Shown here: piece by piece, positions 42,444-50,916 of the stretch
How the letters are laid out: every line of letters begins with the position of its first letter
Position numbering within the stretch: the first letter of the stretch is position 1
From: a virus
Strand: one strand, 5' to 3'
IMG/VR virus record: IMGVR_UViG_3300046318_000171
Span: 1 to 64,000 of that record
Length of the DNA stretch: 64,000 bases
The notes under the pieces: model-generated
Databases searched by the model: none
Told to the model about the DNA's origin: nothing
The model's input: only the letters and a program-made list of their open reading frames with translations
Program-made: the position numbers and the translations under genes

Positions 42444-42656
42444 TTACTTACCTGGGTTTACCTGTGAGTCTTCTGGGAACTCGCTGGTAACGAATCCGTA
42501 ACCCCAGAATGGGTTTAGTGACTGACGGTTGTCGGTGGTCTTGATGTCACCGTCAACGTCAACGACCTGTGTATCAGGGCGGACCTTGCGGTACTTACCG
42601 TCGGTTGAACCTTCGTGTAGGCTCTCGTTCATTGAACGACTAGTGTTGACTGCCAT
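42444..42656 (-). CDS. Small hypothetical protein
   Basis: 70 residues, polar, with a short strand pair (TQVVDVDGDIKTTD) and FWGYGFVTSEFP at the C-terminus. Directly downstream of the 632-aa gene; no motif. Confidence 0.6.
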   Translation of the reverse strand: MAVNTSRSMNESLHEGSTDGKYRKVRPDTQVVDVDGDIKTTDNRQSLNPFWGYGFVTSEFPEDSQVNPGK

Positions 42657-42669
42657 TTTTTCTTCTTTC

Positions 42670-44568
42670 TTAACGTAGAACGGTGGCGTTTACTCGTGGA
42701 ATTCCCACGCCTGCCATAGTTTGAAGGGTTTCACGGTACTTACCTACCAAGTCAGAACCTGCGCCTAGGTGAGCGAGGTCCTGCACGTGAGAGCTCTCTG
42801 ACCCTGCTTTAGCGAGGTACTTTGCAGCGTCAGTAGTACGGTCCATGGCTGTACGCATGTGTCCAGCCAAAATCTGTGGGTCAGCAGAATCGTTGCTCTT
42901 AAGGTAACGGCTGTGCTCCTGGAACGCTCCTAGGGCGTTGTTTAGGTGCTGAGCTACGCTAGGGTCAACGTCTACACCCTGGCCAACCAAGTCTCTGTAC
43001 GACTTCTTTACAGCGGTAAAGTGGTCGTACATGTTCTGCATCTGGCTCTTAACACCAGGTGCGTACTTAGCGGTACGTTCATCAGTTGCTTGGGTATTCT
43101 TGGCTTGCTGGTTGGCGAAGATTTGTGCACGAGTCATCTCACGCAAACTTCCCCATGACGACTTACCTTCACGCTGCTGAGTTGCACGGATGTTTGGTGC
43201 GTAAGTAGCAAACGCCTCATCTTGACGTTGCTTCTTCAATTCCTCAAGGTCTCTTGCGGTGTTCTTCTTGTCATAACCTACAGGAGCCATAACAGGCACT
43301 GACGTGTCCTGCTCTCTTGGAGATTGCGCACCAGGAACGTTGATGTTGTTTTTCTTCAAGTATTCTGCTGGATTTTTTTCGACTTCTGCTCTTGCAAACG
43401 CATGAGATTGTGCGGCGCTTCTCTGAACCAAGTTCTGGTTTCCTGAAGCGTATTCTGTAAAACTACCCGCATTATCAAACTTGTTTACCGCTTCTTCGTA
43501 TCGTGCTTGGTGGTCTGGAGATGGGAAAGCCAACTCAAGAGTTCCGTACCTAGTTGACCCACCAAAATCACGAGGAGTTGGGCGCACTGGAACAGGGTTG
43601 TTAGCGTCGAAGTGCTGCAAAGCTGCCTGCTTGATTACTGGTGACATACCAGCAACAGGGGTGACTGTGGCTGAGCTACGGACCATACCGATTGTTCTAG
43701 GCGGAGTCTTTGCCTCGGTGTACGCCTGAGCCTCTAGTGAACGCTCGTAACGTTCACGGGCATGCGATGCGTGGTCTTCACCGTTAGGGAACAACTCACG
43801 AGTACCAAAAGGAGCACGGTTAGTCTCGTTGATTACGTCGCCAATTCCCTTACCCGAACCTTCTTTTCTGCGCATGTGCCCAACAATTTCGTTAGCAGCA
43901 TCACCATAAGTGCGGTTTTGATTGCGGTAATTGTTAGTAAAATCTCCACCACTTTGGCCAGCGATTAGGCGTAGGTGGTGAGCAGCCATGCCGATAGCTT
44001 TTGCTGCCATGTTGAGGTGGTCACCCGGAGTTCGCAAACGCTGGTTCTTAATCTCAGCGACATCGTTTCCAGACAATGCCTGTCCAGGAATTTCGGCGTC
44101 ACCCAAGTGCAGGGCACCGTACAAACCTAGCTTAGCTCCACCACCAGTTTTCCAGTTAGTTCCCTTGCCACCACGGGCAACGTTTTCTGCGTCCGCAATG
44201 TGAGCGTATGCGTTTCCAAGTAGTGGGTGAACGTGAGAGTCTAGAAGTGCTCGAGTATCCTCGTCTGCGTTGTCGTGGTGCTCATCAGCAGCGTTACTCA
44301 GCTTAGTGATGAGGTCTGACATGTGCCCAAACAAATCGTTAGGCGCAGTACCTGTGCTAGCTGCCTCAGTGTACTCTGCGACACGGTCAACTTTTTTTGC
44401 CTCTGCAGCACCCGCAGCAATCTTGTTAGTCTTAGTGCCTTTAGGTGCCATTCCCTTTACTGCAGCACGAGTTAGGCGAGCGGCCTCTGCACGCTTGGCA
44501 GCTTCTGCTGGCGACTGGCCTTTTAGGTAGCCGCCGATTCCGCCTTGATTACCATTGTTGGTTGCCAT
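42670..44568 (-). CDS. Large unknown protein, possibly virion-internal
   Basis: 632 residues: an Ala/Lys-rich N-terminus (SPAEAAKRAEAARLTRAAVK), a His-rich helical region (about 80-230), a disordered Pro-rich centre, then long polar helices to the end (LRNNALGAFQEHSRYLKSND-type). Composition (Ala, Gln, Asn, Lys; few Cys) resembles internal or ejected phage proteins more than enzymes. Alternation with the very similar-sized 599-aa gene suggests a pair. No catalytic motif recognised. Confidence 0.65.
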   Translation of the reverse strand: MATNNGNQGGIGGYLKGQSPAEAAKRAEAARLTRAAVKGMAPKGTKTNKIAAGAAEAKKVDRVAEYTEAASTGTAPNDLFGHMSDLITKLSNAADEHHDNADEDTRALLDSHVHPLLGNAYAHIADAENVARGGKGTNWKTGGGAKLGLYGALHLGDAEIPGQALSGNDVAEIKNQRLRTPGDHLNMAAKAIGMAAHHLRLIAGQSGGDFTNNYRNQNRTYGDAANEIVGHMRRKEGSGKGIGDVINETNRAPFGTRELFPNGEDHASHARERYERSLEAQAYTEAKTPPRTIGMVRSSATVTPVAGMSPVIKQAALQHFDANNPVPVRPTPRDFGGSTRYGTLELAFPSPDHQARYEEAVNKFDNAGSFTEYASGNQNLVQRSAAQSHAFARAEVEKNPAEYLKKNNINVPGAQSPREQDTSVPVMAPVGYDKKNTARDLEELKKQRQDEAFATYAPNIRATQQREGKSSWGSLREMTRAQIFANQQAKNTQATDERTAKYAPGVKSQMQNMYDHFTAVKKSYRDLVGQGVDVDPSVAQHLNNALGAFQEHSRYLKSNDSADPQILAGHMRTAMDRTTDAAKYLAKAGSESSHVQDLAHLGAGSDLVGKYRETLQTMAGVGIPRVNATVLR

Positions 44569-44771
44569 TACGCCATCTTTCCTTTAATTCTTTTTGCTCG
44601 CTTAATCTCAGCACAAGGAGAGCAAATACCTAAACGACTGTACATGTACTCCGTAGGGTTCATCACAATACCGCATGATGGGCAAGCAGATGAGCCTTTA
44701 TACAGGGTAGCATTTTTTGCGATTTGAAATGCCTGAAGTTCTAAAGTTAGAGCGCCGTCTCCGTCGTTCAT
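44568..44771 (-). CDS. Zinc ribbon protein between the two large genes
   Basis: 67 residues with CPSC and CSPC pairs 18 residues apart and a basic end (KRAKRIKGKMA): a classic two-knuckle zinc ribbon. TAATG overlap at both ends. Confidence 0.75.
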   Translation of the reverse strand: MNDGDGALTLELQAFQIAKNATLYKGSSACPSCGIVMNPTEYMYSRLGICSPCAEIKRAKRIKGKMA

Positions 44772-46570
44772 TACTCCCCAATCTTAGGCAGTGATGGGAC
44801 GACTGTGCGGTCACGCATAGTTTCCTTTGCCATTGCCATGGCTTGAGCAGTACCGCTTGCTCGGAGTACCTTGCGCAAATCTTTAGGAACCTGTCCTTGC
44901 CCCTCTACACCGGTGCCTGTTCCAGCAACAATGTGGTCGTGGGCTTCTTTGATTAGTGCGGTCATACCACCTGGGGTAATTCGCTCAATCATTCTAGGGC
45001 CAGATTTTTCTGGTTTTGCGGTAGATTTACGTGGCTTCTTAGCTTCAGCTGCTTCTTTAGCCAACTGGTCTTTGATAGACAACGACGGCCCCATTTCGCC
45101 AACCGGACGGTCAGGTCCTCCGGCACGAGTAGTTACTCCACCGGTGGTTTCTACTGGGACACCTACAGCGGCACGGCCAGCGTAAACTGCTCGCTGACCC
45201 TTACGAGTCTGGTTAAGGAATCCTTGAAGTTTAGGAATGTCTGGGTGGTTAGACGAAACGGCTTTCAACTGAGTTAGCAGCTTGTTGCTGATAGGCTCCT
45301 GACGAAGTTTACCTGCAGTTTCTGAGTTTACAACTTTACCGTTCTTAACAATAGGCTGTTCACGGTCTGTAGAAATAAACATGTGACCTGGCTTTGACAA
45401 AGCATCTTCTGGATTAAGAAGGTTGTTGTCCTTGTCGTACCTAGCCAATAGCGGGTCGATGTCCTGGAGTGCCTGAACGTTTGTCTTGTTCTTCGGAACC
45501 TGTAGACCCTTAGTTTTTTTCTCTCCAGTAGGAGTGGTGGTCTCCTTGTAACGGACTGCGTTTGCTACATCGCTCATTTCGCTGTCTGAGACTGGGCTCT
45601 GCAAACCGTGCTTGCTAAGCAACGAACGGTTAAGGATTCCGTTAGCGGTCTTTAGGTGCTTAACTGCTTTAACGATGAAGGCGTGGTTGTCCGCCTGGTT
45701 TTTAAACTTAAACTTACCATCGCTACCCTTCAATCCACTAAGAATAGACTGCGCCTCGACCAGGTTGTTATCTACTCCAAGCTTCTCACGAAGAACGTGT
45801 GCGCTTGCTTGCGTGCGAAGTTCTCCTGCGCTATCACGAGCAGTGTTTATCATGCTTCTGACTGAGCCAGCAGCCTTACCTTTTAGGGAATAGCCTTGGC
45901 TTATAGTGTCTGCAACGTTGGCACGACGGTCGTACTCTGACGCTTTTGAGTTTAGCTTTGAATCCAATCCGTCATAGTGCGCACGGATTCGGTCATGGAT
46001 GTCCATGGCGACTTTCCATGCCTTGTCTGCTGCGCCTGCACCACTAAAAGTTTGGCGCTTAAATGATGGGCCAGACTTAACTGGAGTAGGAACAAACCCT
46101 TTGTTGTGCTCACACTTATCGGTGCTGCAACGGCCACGCAAGATGTGGTCAGTGATATGCTTAACAGCGTCTTCGGTAACACGAGACTTATAGATGTTGT
46201 CTTCAGTGTCAATCTTGTCTTCAAGAGAGCTGCCTTCTGCCTGCTTTTCTGCAGGAGTTCGGTAGTCTGGGCGGGTCCTGACACCGTCTAGGTCTATCTC
46301 AGATAGGTCAGTGTTCTGGGCTGTAGGTGCGGCCATGTCAGCAGTAGACAAGGTGCGGCCCGAGTCATACTCGTCAAATCCTTTGCCGCCAACTTTAATC
46401 TTGTCAGCGTCGGCCTCGCTCATAGCGTGGGCAGAGTCGGCCCTCTTACGGCCCTCTTCGGCCTTAGCTGCAGCAGTCGTCTCTGCAGTGTCGAGAATTG
46501 CCTCGCCACCTAAGACCTTTTGTGCTTCGCTTGCGCTTTTAAAGAGTTCGCTGCGACTTACTGAACGCAT
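44771..46570 (-). CDS. Large unknown protein, possibly virion-internal
   Basis: 599 residues, highly helical and charged. Contains a Cys/His group (RCSTDKCEHNKGFVP, about 157) and a Pro/Lys-rich C-terminal quarter (AAEAKKPRKSTAKPEKSGPR). Like the 632-aa neighbour it lacks recognisable enzyme motifs. Candidate ejection protein or capsid core protein; alternatively an early host-interaction protein. Confidence 0.65.
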   Translation of the reverse strand: MRSVSRSELFKSASEAQKVLGGEAILDTAETTAAAKAEEGRKRADSAHAMSEADADKIKVGGKGFDEYDSGRTLSTADMAAPTAQNTDLSEIDLDGVRTRPDYRTPAEKQAEGSSLEDKIDTEDNIYKSRVTEDAVKHITDHILRGRCSTDKCEHNKGFVPTPVKSGPSFKRQTFSGAGAADKAWKVAMDIHDRIRAHYDGLDSKLNSKASEYDRRANVADTISQGYSLKGKAAGSVRSMINTARDSAGELRTQASAHVLREKLGVDNNLVEAQSILSGLKGSDGKFKFKNQADNHAFIVKAVKHLKTANGILNRSLLSKHGLQSPVSDSEMSDVANAVRYKETTTPTGEKKTKGLQVPKNKTNVQALQDIDPLLARYDKDNNLLNPEDALSKPGHMFISTDREQPIVKNGKVVNSETAGKLRQEPISNKLLTQLKAVSSNHPDIPKLQGFLNQTRKGQRAVYAGRAAVGVPVETTGGVTTRAGGPDRPVGEMGPSLSIKDQLAKEAAEAKKPRKSTAKPEKSGPRMIERITPGGMTALIKEAHDHIVAGTGTGVEGQGQVPKDLRKVLRASGTAQAMAMAKETMRDRTVVPSLPKIGE

Positions 46571-46932
46571 TAGATACCTTCCAAACCATTTCTTGTACTA
46601 CCAGAATACCCTCCAGGACCGCCAGAAAACCACGAAACTCGTGGCTCTACGTAAATACGGTCAATGGATACAACATCATCAATACCAATTTGAGGACGTT
46701 CACCCCACCCAAATCGTGGTGGGAAAAGTTGAATTTGAGGCAAGTTAGGGCGGACTTCTTCTTGAAGTACAGTTCCACGCATAGTGGCAACCATCAACGC
46801 TTGCTGAGTTAGGCGCTCTTCGTTAGATGACCAAGGGCCGTTATAGCTTGACTTAGGGCGTCCTTGCTGGTCCGTGAGGTTGTTACGCCACGGTTTTGTT
46901 CTATCGTAATTACCGTCGAATTCTCCAGCCAT
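46570..46932 (-). CDS. Hypothetical, Asn/Gly/Pro-rich
   Basis: 120 residues; N-terminal DGNYDRTKPWRNNLTDQQGR, a central helix, and a Gly-rich end (GGPGGYSGSTRNGLEG). Resembles small structural proteins. Confidence 0.65.
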   Translation of the reverse strand: MAGEFDGNYDRTKPWRNNLTDQQGRPKSSYNGPWSSNEERLTQQALMVATMRGTVLQEEVRPNLPQIQLFPPRFGWGERPQIGIDDVVSIDRIYVEPRVSWFSGGPGGYSGSTRNGLEGI

Positions 46933-46933
46933 G

Positions 46934-47467
46934 CTATGACCACGCTGGCTTCAAGTATGCTAGTTGGTTAGCACGACGAACATCCATGGCCATGTCTTGG
47001 TCTGAACGCATGTTTGACTTGCCGTCATTAACTAGGTGAGGTGCAGGGATAAGGCGTAGGTCTTGGCCAGCCTTTGGAACCATCCAGACCAATGCGCCAT
47101 TGACGTCAACCTGCTTGGCTTTCATCTGACGCTTGATGCCCATCTCTGCGTTAAACTCTGGGCTCCAGTAGTACGCAGATGGCTCAATACGCTCACCCTT
47201 GTGCACACCACGCTGGTATGACTTCTGACCTACACGGCTCTTGATTGAGTCGAGTAGGCGGTCATCACGACGTGAGCGGATAGTGCCGAGGTAGCCGTCA
47301 GGGTATTCTGCAGAAGGGACACGGCCAGTACCAATACGGATAGCGTCAAGCTCACCACGAGCGACAGGGGTTCCCTGGCCGCCTTGGTTGTTATAGCCGT
47401 TTAGCCCACCAGCACCTAGCGACTGCCAGTTCTGCTGTGGGCTAAAGTTATTGACCGCACCTGCCAT
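46934..47467 (-). CDS. Hypothetical, Gly/Gln-rich N-terminus
   Basis: 177 residues. Disordered start (FSPQQNWQSLGAGGLNGYNN), then an ordered basic domain with VNGALVWMVPKAGQDLRLIP. Coupled to the next gene by TAATG. Virion-associated by composition only. Confidence 0.65.
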   Translation of the reverse strand: MAGAVNNFSPQQNWQSLGAGGLNGYNNQGGQGTPVARGELDAIRIGTGRVPSAEYPDGYLGTIRSRRDDRLLDSIKSRVGQKSYQRGVHKGERIEPSAYYWSPEFNAEMGIKRQMKAKQVDVNGALVWMVPKAGQDLRLIPAPHLVNDGKSNMRSDQDMAMDVRRANQLAYLKPAWS

Positions 47468-47724
47468 TAAGGAATACCTGCTGGGTTAGATAGGGCGTCT
47501 TGACCTCGTGCACCGAATACACCTGTAGAGGTGTCTGCGCTGTAAGACTGTGGCTTGTTCGGGGCTAGTTGGTGTGTTTCAAACACGAACTGGTTACTCG
47601 AACGCTTGTTCTTGCTGTAACTAGCCCCAGGGATTTGGAACTGAACAGAGTTGTTCGGGTTACCCACGTCCATCTGCGAAGCAACGTGCGGCGAAGGAAC
47701 TCCGTAAGGAGCAGTTCCCATCAT
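47467..47724 (-). CDS. Hypothetical small structural-like protein
   Basis: 85 residues from the ATG six bases after AAGGAG; the open frame continues to 47,811 but that part overlaps the next gene. Ser/Asn/Gln-rich, beta-like (NNSVQFQIPGASYSKNKRSS). Confidence 0.65.
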   Translation of the reverse strand: MMGTAPYGVPSPHVASQMDVGNPNNSVQFQIPGASYSKNKRSSNQFVFETHQLAPNKPQSYSADTSTGVFGARGQDALSNPAGIP

Positions 47725-47734
47725 GTGGCTCTCC

Positions 47735-48160
47735 TTAGAGGTAAGAAGCCTCGTTGCCGCTTTCGAAGTTAGGAACAGCACGGCCTGCAACTGAAGGGAT
47801 AATGCGAGCATTAGCCATAGTTGGGCCAGCAGCTGGGTCTAGCTGAACGAAAGTGGTCTTAGGCTGAACCATGTAAGTTGCGCCAAGCACTTCGATGTTC
47901 TGGCGGTTCTGCTTGCTACCAGGGTTGGTAGGGTCTGCTGCCTGAACGTTCTTCTTAGGAACTAGAGTTCCCTGTAGTGCTGGGGCTGGAGCTGCTGCAC
48001 CAATTGGTACACGAACGCTACCTGCTGCCGCTGCGTCTGAGTGAGCCTCGTCTGAGGTCTTGTGCATACGAGCCATTGATTTACCTGCCGCTTCTAGTGG
48101 GTTTGAGGGAATGCCTGAACGACGGCGCATGCCGTGTCCAACACTGTACTGAGTTGCCAT
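47735..48160 (-). CDS. Hypothetical structural-like protein
   Basis: 141 residues, Ala/Pro/Gly-rich, no Cys, with a C-terminal beta segment (IEVLGATYMVQPKTTFVQLD). AAGGAG site. Promotes the view of this block as virion-related. Confidence 0.65.
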   Translation of the reverse strand: MATQYSVGHGMRRRSGIPSNPLEAAGKSMARMHKTSDEAHSDAAAAGSVRVPIGAAAPAPALQGTLVPKKNVQAADPTNPGSKQNRQNIEVLGATYMVQPKTTFVQLDPAAGPTMANARIIPSVAGRAVPNFESGNEASYL

Positions 48161-48175
48161 GAGGGCTCCTTTGTT

Positions 48176-48198
48176 CTCTATAAGGATAGAGCTTTTTT
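48176..48198 (+). terminator. Rightward (antisense) terminator-like hairpin
   Basis: CTCTAT AAGG ATAGAG followed by CTTTTTT on the plus strand, although all neighbouring genes run leftward. Could stop antisense transcription. Confidence 0.45.
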
Positions 48199-48493
48199 AG
48201 CTTACAGAAATGACAAACACAATTGCGCTGATGTCTCCATCACGGCTTTCAATTGTGGTGAAACCAGGCTTCATGGTTAGGTCTAGACCACGAGGGGCTA
48301 CATAGCCTCGTGCGATGGCGGCGGCCTTCACTGCTTGGTTTACTGCACCTGCACCTACGGCACGAAGCTTAACTTCACGCTTGTCGTAGATTGCGTGTGC
48401 AATTGCTGATGCTACTGATTGTGGATTTGAGCCTGCCGATACACGGAGAAAGTCTTCCTCGGTGTTAGGTAGGATGGTCGGTTCTTCGGTCAC
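48197..48493 (-). CDS. SpoVS-family protein
   Basis: 98 residues. LRVSAGSNPQSVASAIAHAI, VKLRAVGAGAVNQAVKAAAI and ARGYVAPRGLDLTMKPGF follow the SpoVS pattern nearly residue for residue. SpoVS is a small Alba-like nucleic-acid-binding protein first known from sporulation. In a phage it may act as a chromatin- or RNA-binding factor. Full family length with a short acidic N-terminal extension. Confidence 0.9.
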   Translation of the reverse strand: MTEEPTILPNTEEDFLRVSAGSNPQSVASAIAHAIYDKREVKLRAVGAGAVNQAVKAAAIARGYVAPRGLDLTMKPGFTTIESRDGDISAIVFVISVS

Positions 48494-48555
48494 GATTGGT
48501 GTTCCTTTAGTTGTCGAATTCGTGTGCCATCCTCAACAACAAGAATAGGGGAAAT

Positions 48556-49143
48556 TTAAGCTATTTGGTCCCTATACTTAGGGTCTTTTATTTGCTCTAC
48601 AATCGCTTCTTCTATGGCTCCCAGGGAGTTACCGGATGCCAATCTGGCTAGGGCGTAGGAGTCTGCGGCGTTGTCGTCGTTGAACTCGATGCCCCAACGC
48701 TTGTAAATCTGCATCAACATTTCCTGCTTCTTAGCCGTACCCTTGCCTGCAGCGTACTTCTTCAGGGTCATCGGGGGGATTTGGAGCGGAGTCCTGAGAT
48801 GGTCTTGGTGGTCATAATCTCTAAAGTACAGCCACAAGGTCAGCTTGACGGTGGCGGCTAGTTCCCCTAGGACTAGGGCAGACTGGCTGGCTAGTACCGT
48901 ACCCTCCATGGCTACGTCTTGGATGTAGTCGTCTTCTACGGTACGCAACTTAGAGGTGAGCCATTTGCTGATGTCGTCCAGTCTTTGGACGCCTCGGTAG
49001 TCAGACTTGTACACCCAGGTGTTGAATTGGTCTGGAGCATCCACGTTTAGGATGGTTAGAGCAAAACCAGTGAGCGACTGGTCTATACCTATCGCCACTG
49101 GTCCAGGTCTGAGGTTACCCCCGAATACCTTTTCTTTACTCAT
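48556..49143 (-). CDS. RuvC-like Holliday junction resolvase
   Basis: 195 residues with an RNase H-like fold: GIDQSLTGFALT (D21), VAMEGTV (Glu after strand 4) and the C-terminal NAADSYALARLA carrying the last Asp. Cuts branched recombination or replication intermediates before packaging. Located at the head of the recombination/replication block, read leftward after the small zinc genes. Confidence 0.85.
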   Translation of the reverse strand: MSKEKVFGGNLRPGPVAIGIDQSLTGFALTILNVDAPDQFNTWVYKSDYRGVQRLDDISKWLTSKLRTVEDDYIQDVAMEGTVLASQSALVLGELAATVKLTLWLYFRDYDHQDHLRTPLQIPPMTLKKYAAGKGTAKKQEMLMQIYKRWGIEFNDDNAADSYALARLASGNSLGAIEEAIVEQIKDPKYRDQIA

Positions 49144-49270
49144 AGTAGGTGTCTTCGTCTTCTTCTACCCAAGCAAAATACTTGTATGAGGCACACTCGT
49201 CGCAGTAATCTGCCCCGTTGTCGTGACCTTCAGTTCGGTAGCAACCTGTGCACATGTACTTTTCAGACAT
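49136..49270 (-). CDS. Tiny zinc ribbon
   Basis: 44 residues with CTGC and CDEC pairs 17 residues apart, followed by a Glu/Tyr tail. Overlaps the resolvase start by 8 bases. Confidence 0.65.
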   Translation of the reverse strand: MSEKYMCTGCYRTEGHDNGADYCDECASYKYFAWVEEDEDTYYE

Positions 49271-49271
49271 T

Positions 49272-49589
49272 TTATTTCCACTCTTTAGGGGTGTCGTTGC
49301 AGGTATAGCAACGGTATAGAGAGGTCAGACCTACTTTCATGTAGGTTTCTTGACCACAGTTTGGGCACTCTTCAATATACTTGGAAAGGTAGTCCTGGTA
49401 GTGCGTGTATGTTGCTGCGGCCTGTTTCAATAGTTCTTTACGCTGAGCGTAGTACTTCTTCCAGTTAGGAATCGGTATACGAATGTTAATGCTATTTGGC
49501 CACTTACGGCTATCTTTTCCGTTATATGTTTGGAAAAGGTGAACCCACGATAGAAGGTAGTAACGCACTGCGTTTAGCCATATCTTCAC
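49272..49589 (-). CDS. Zinc ribbon protein
   Basis: 105 residues; hydrophobic/aromatic N-terminus (AVRYYLLSWVHLFQTY), basic middle, and C-terminal CPNC/CYTC zinc ribbon. GTG start in the junction GGAGAAAACAAGTGA shared with the next two upstream genes. Confidence 0.7.
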   Translation of the reverse strand: MKIWLNAVRYYLLSWVHLFQTYNGKDSRKWPNSINIRIPIPNWKKYYAQRKELLKQAAATYTHYQDYLSKYIEECPNCGQETYMKVGLTSLYRCYTCNDTPKEWK

Positions 49590-49849
49590 TTGTTTTCTCC
49601 CTTGATAGCAGCGATAGCCATAGTAAGCAAACGGCGTGTTTCTGCGTTCTCGGCTGTATCGAATAGCGGTTCAAGCAGTTCGATAATGCGTTCACGCTCA
49701 ATTTGAAACAAAACCTCAGCCTCTTGATTGAAGTTGCAGTTACCCTCGCCAATTATGTTCAGCCGAAAACCTTTTAGGCTGTCATACCACAAATAGAAAC
49801 TGTCATCATCCCGAGGCATGATGCGGTTGTATTTCATCAAGTCGCTCAC
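49586..49849 (-). CDS. ERERI-family small protein
   Basis: 87 residues: FQIERERIIELLEPLFDTAE and AIAAIKGENK. The terminal KGENK codons contain the ribosome site for the next gene and run into its GTG start. One of three tandem relatives. Confidence 0.7.
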   Translation of the reverse strand: MSDLMKYNRIMPRDDDSFYLWYDSLKGFRLNIIGEGNCNFNQEAEVLFQIERERIIELLEPLFDTAENAETRRLLTMAIAAIKGENK

Positions 49850-50049
49850 TTGTTTTCTCCCTTGATAGCAGCAATCAGTTTCTCTACGTAGTAATGCTCA
49901 CGAGTGCAGAGTTCGCTATGAGTCATACTCCTGTGCTCTAGGTCTTTGGCTAATTTGATAATTTCCATCTCACGCTCAGTCCTGCCAAACTCGTAAGCGA
50001 ACTCAGGGTCTAGCATGTTATCGTCTAGGTCATCGTAAAAAGTTCTCAC
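49846..50049 (-). CDS. ERERI-family small protein (divergent)
   Basis: 67 residues: FGRTEREMEIIKLAKDLEHR, then LIAAIKGENK identical at the end to its neighbour. Tandem duplication is the simplest explanation. Confidence 0.7.
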   Translation of the reverse strand: MRTFYDDLDDNMLDPEFAYEFGRTEREMEIIKLAKDLEHRSMTHSELCTREHYYVEKLIAAIKGENK

Positions 50050-50396
50050 TTGTTCTCTCCCTTGTCCATAAAGTTAGTCTGTCCATCAATCGTGGACACG
50101 CTAGGTTCTTGGACACTCTTTCCCTTGATAAGAGCGATGTGAGAGTTTAGCGTTACAATCATTTCTTCCCAATGGATAGCAGTTGGCACAGCACCCCTGC
50201 TTTCAGCAGAACCCATTAGTTCTTTATAAACTAACTTTCGGTCTTCTAGCAGTTTGATAATGCGTTCACGTTCTAGTGACTCTCCCAAGCAGACAGGGCA
50301 TACGTCCTCGTCAACACTAGTAAAGTCCCAACCATGTACGTCACATACATAGTAGGTAGAGAACTCAGACACTACCTCACGCTTACGGTCACTCAA
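50046..50396 (-). CDS. ERERI-family protein with zinc-like N-terminus
   Basis: 116 residues from TTG (GGGAG upstream). CDVHGWDFTSVDEDVCPVC gives a Cys/His site, then SLERERIIKLLEDRKL and a C-terminal MDKGENK. The longest of the family; the shorter copies appear to lack the zinc part. Confidence 0.65.
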   Translation of the reverse strand: MSDRKREVVSEFSTYYVCDVHGWDFTSVDEDVCPVCLGESLERERIIKLLEDRKLVYKELMGSAESRGAVPTAIHWEEMIVTLNSHIALIKGKSVQEPSVSTIDGQTNFMDKGENK

Positions 50397-50545
50397 TTAA
50401 AACTACTCCCTTTGTGTTTTGGCATGTTATCAGTCTTACACTTAGGGCAAGTTAATAGAACTGCCCCAGTAATGGGACAAGTGCCCCCTACGACAGGCTT
50501 ATGCCCACGTAGGAAGCACCATGCTCCTTTTAGCCAGTTACTCAC
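50393..50545 (-). CDS. Tiny Cys-containing protein
   Basis: 50 residues from GTG: LLTCPKCKTDN and another CP. Overlaps both neighbours slightly. Possible zinc site of CxxC plus upstream Cys. Confidence 0.6.
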   Translation of the reverse strand: MSNWLKGAWCFLRGHKPVVGGTCPITGAVLLTCPKCKTDNMPKHKGSSFN

Positions 50546-50915
50546 TAGGCCATTCACCGTCAAGAACCATCATAGCGATGATTGCGTAGTTAGCTAGGTC
50601 CAAGAATGAGTCCTTGAGACTTTCGTTCTCTGGTTTTGCACCTGAGTCTACTAGATTATTGATGCGGGCCATCTTGTCCCACATGCGCACACGCAACCCG
50701 TTGATAGGTCCGCCTGGGGCTAAGGCAATGTTCTTAGGTCCGTAATCCTTGTGCTTCTGTAGCAACACGGCCTTAGCGTGCTGAAACTTCTGCTGCACAG
50801 CCTCATTAAAAGCAGAATCGCTACCCTGTCTAATTAGCCCCAAAATCTCTTCGGGAAGGATGCTGATGTCCCCAATTAAACCCATCTCGCTGTCTCCAAC
50901 TATGTGCTTTGCCAT
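50538..50915 (-). CDS. Nmad1/DUF1599-like protein
   Basis: 125 residues from the ATG with GAGG upstream (a longer frame to 50,963 is unlikely). Pattern LLQKHKDYGPKNIAL, GLRVRMWDKMARINNLV, ESLKDSFLDLANYAIIAMMV matches nucleotide modification associated domain 1. These small helical proteins occur with phage nucleotide-hypermodification genes. It may act on a modified dNTP pool; direct chemistry unproven. Confidence 0.75.
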   Translation of the reverse strand: MAKHIVGDSEMGLIGDISILPEEILGLIRQGSDSAFNEAVQQKFQHAKAVLLQKHKDYGPKNIALAPGGPINGLRVRMWDKMARINNLVDSGAKPENESLKDSFLDLANYAIIAMMVLDGEWPSE

Positions 50916-50916
50916 G

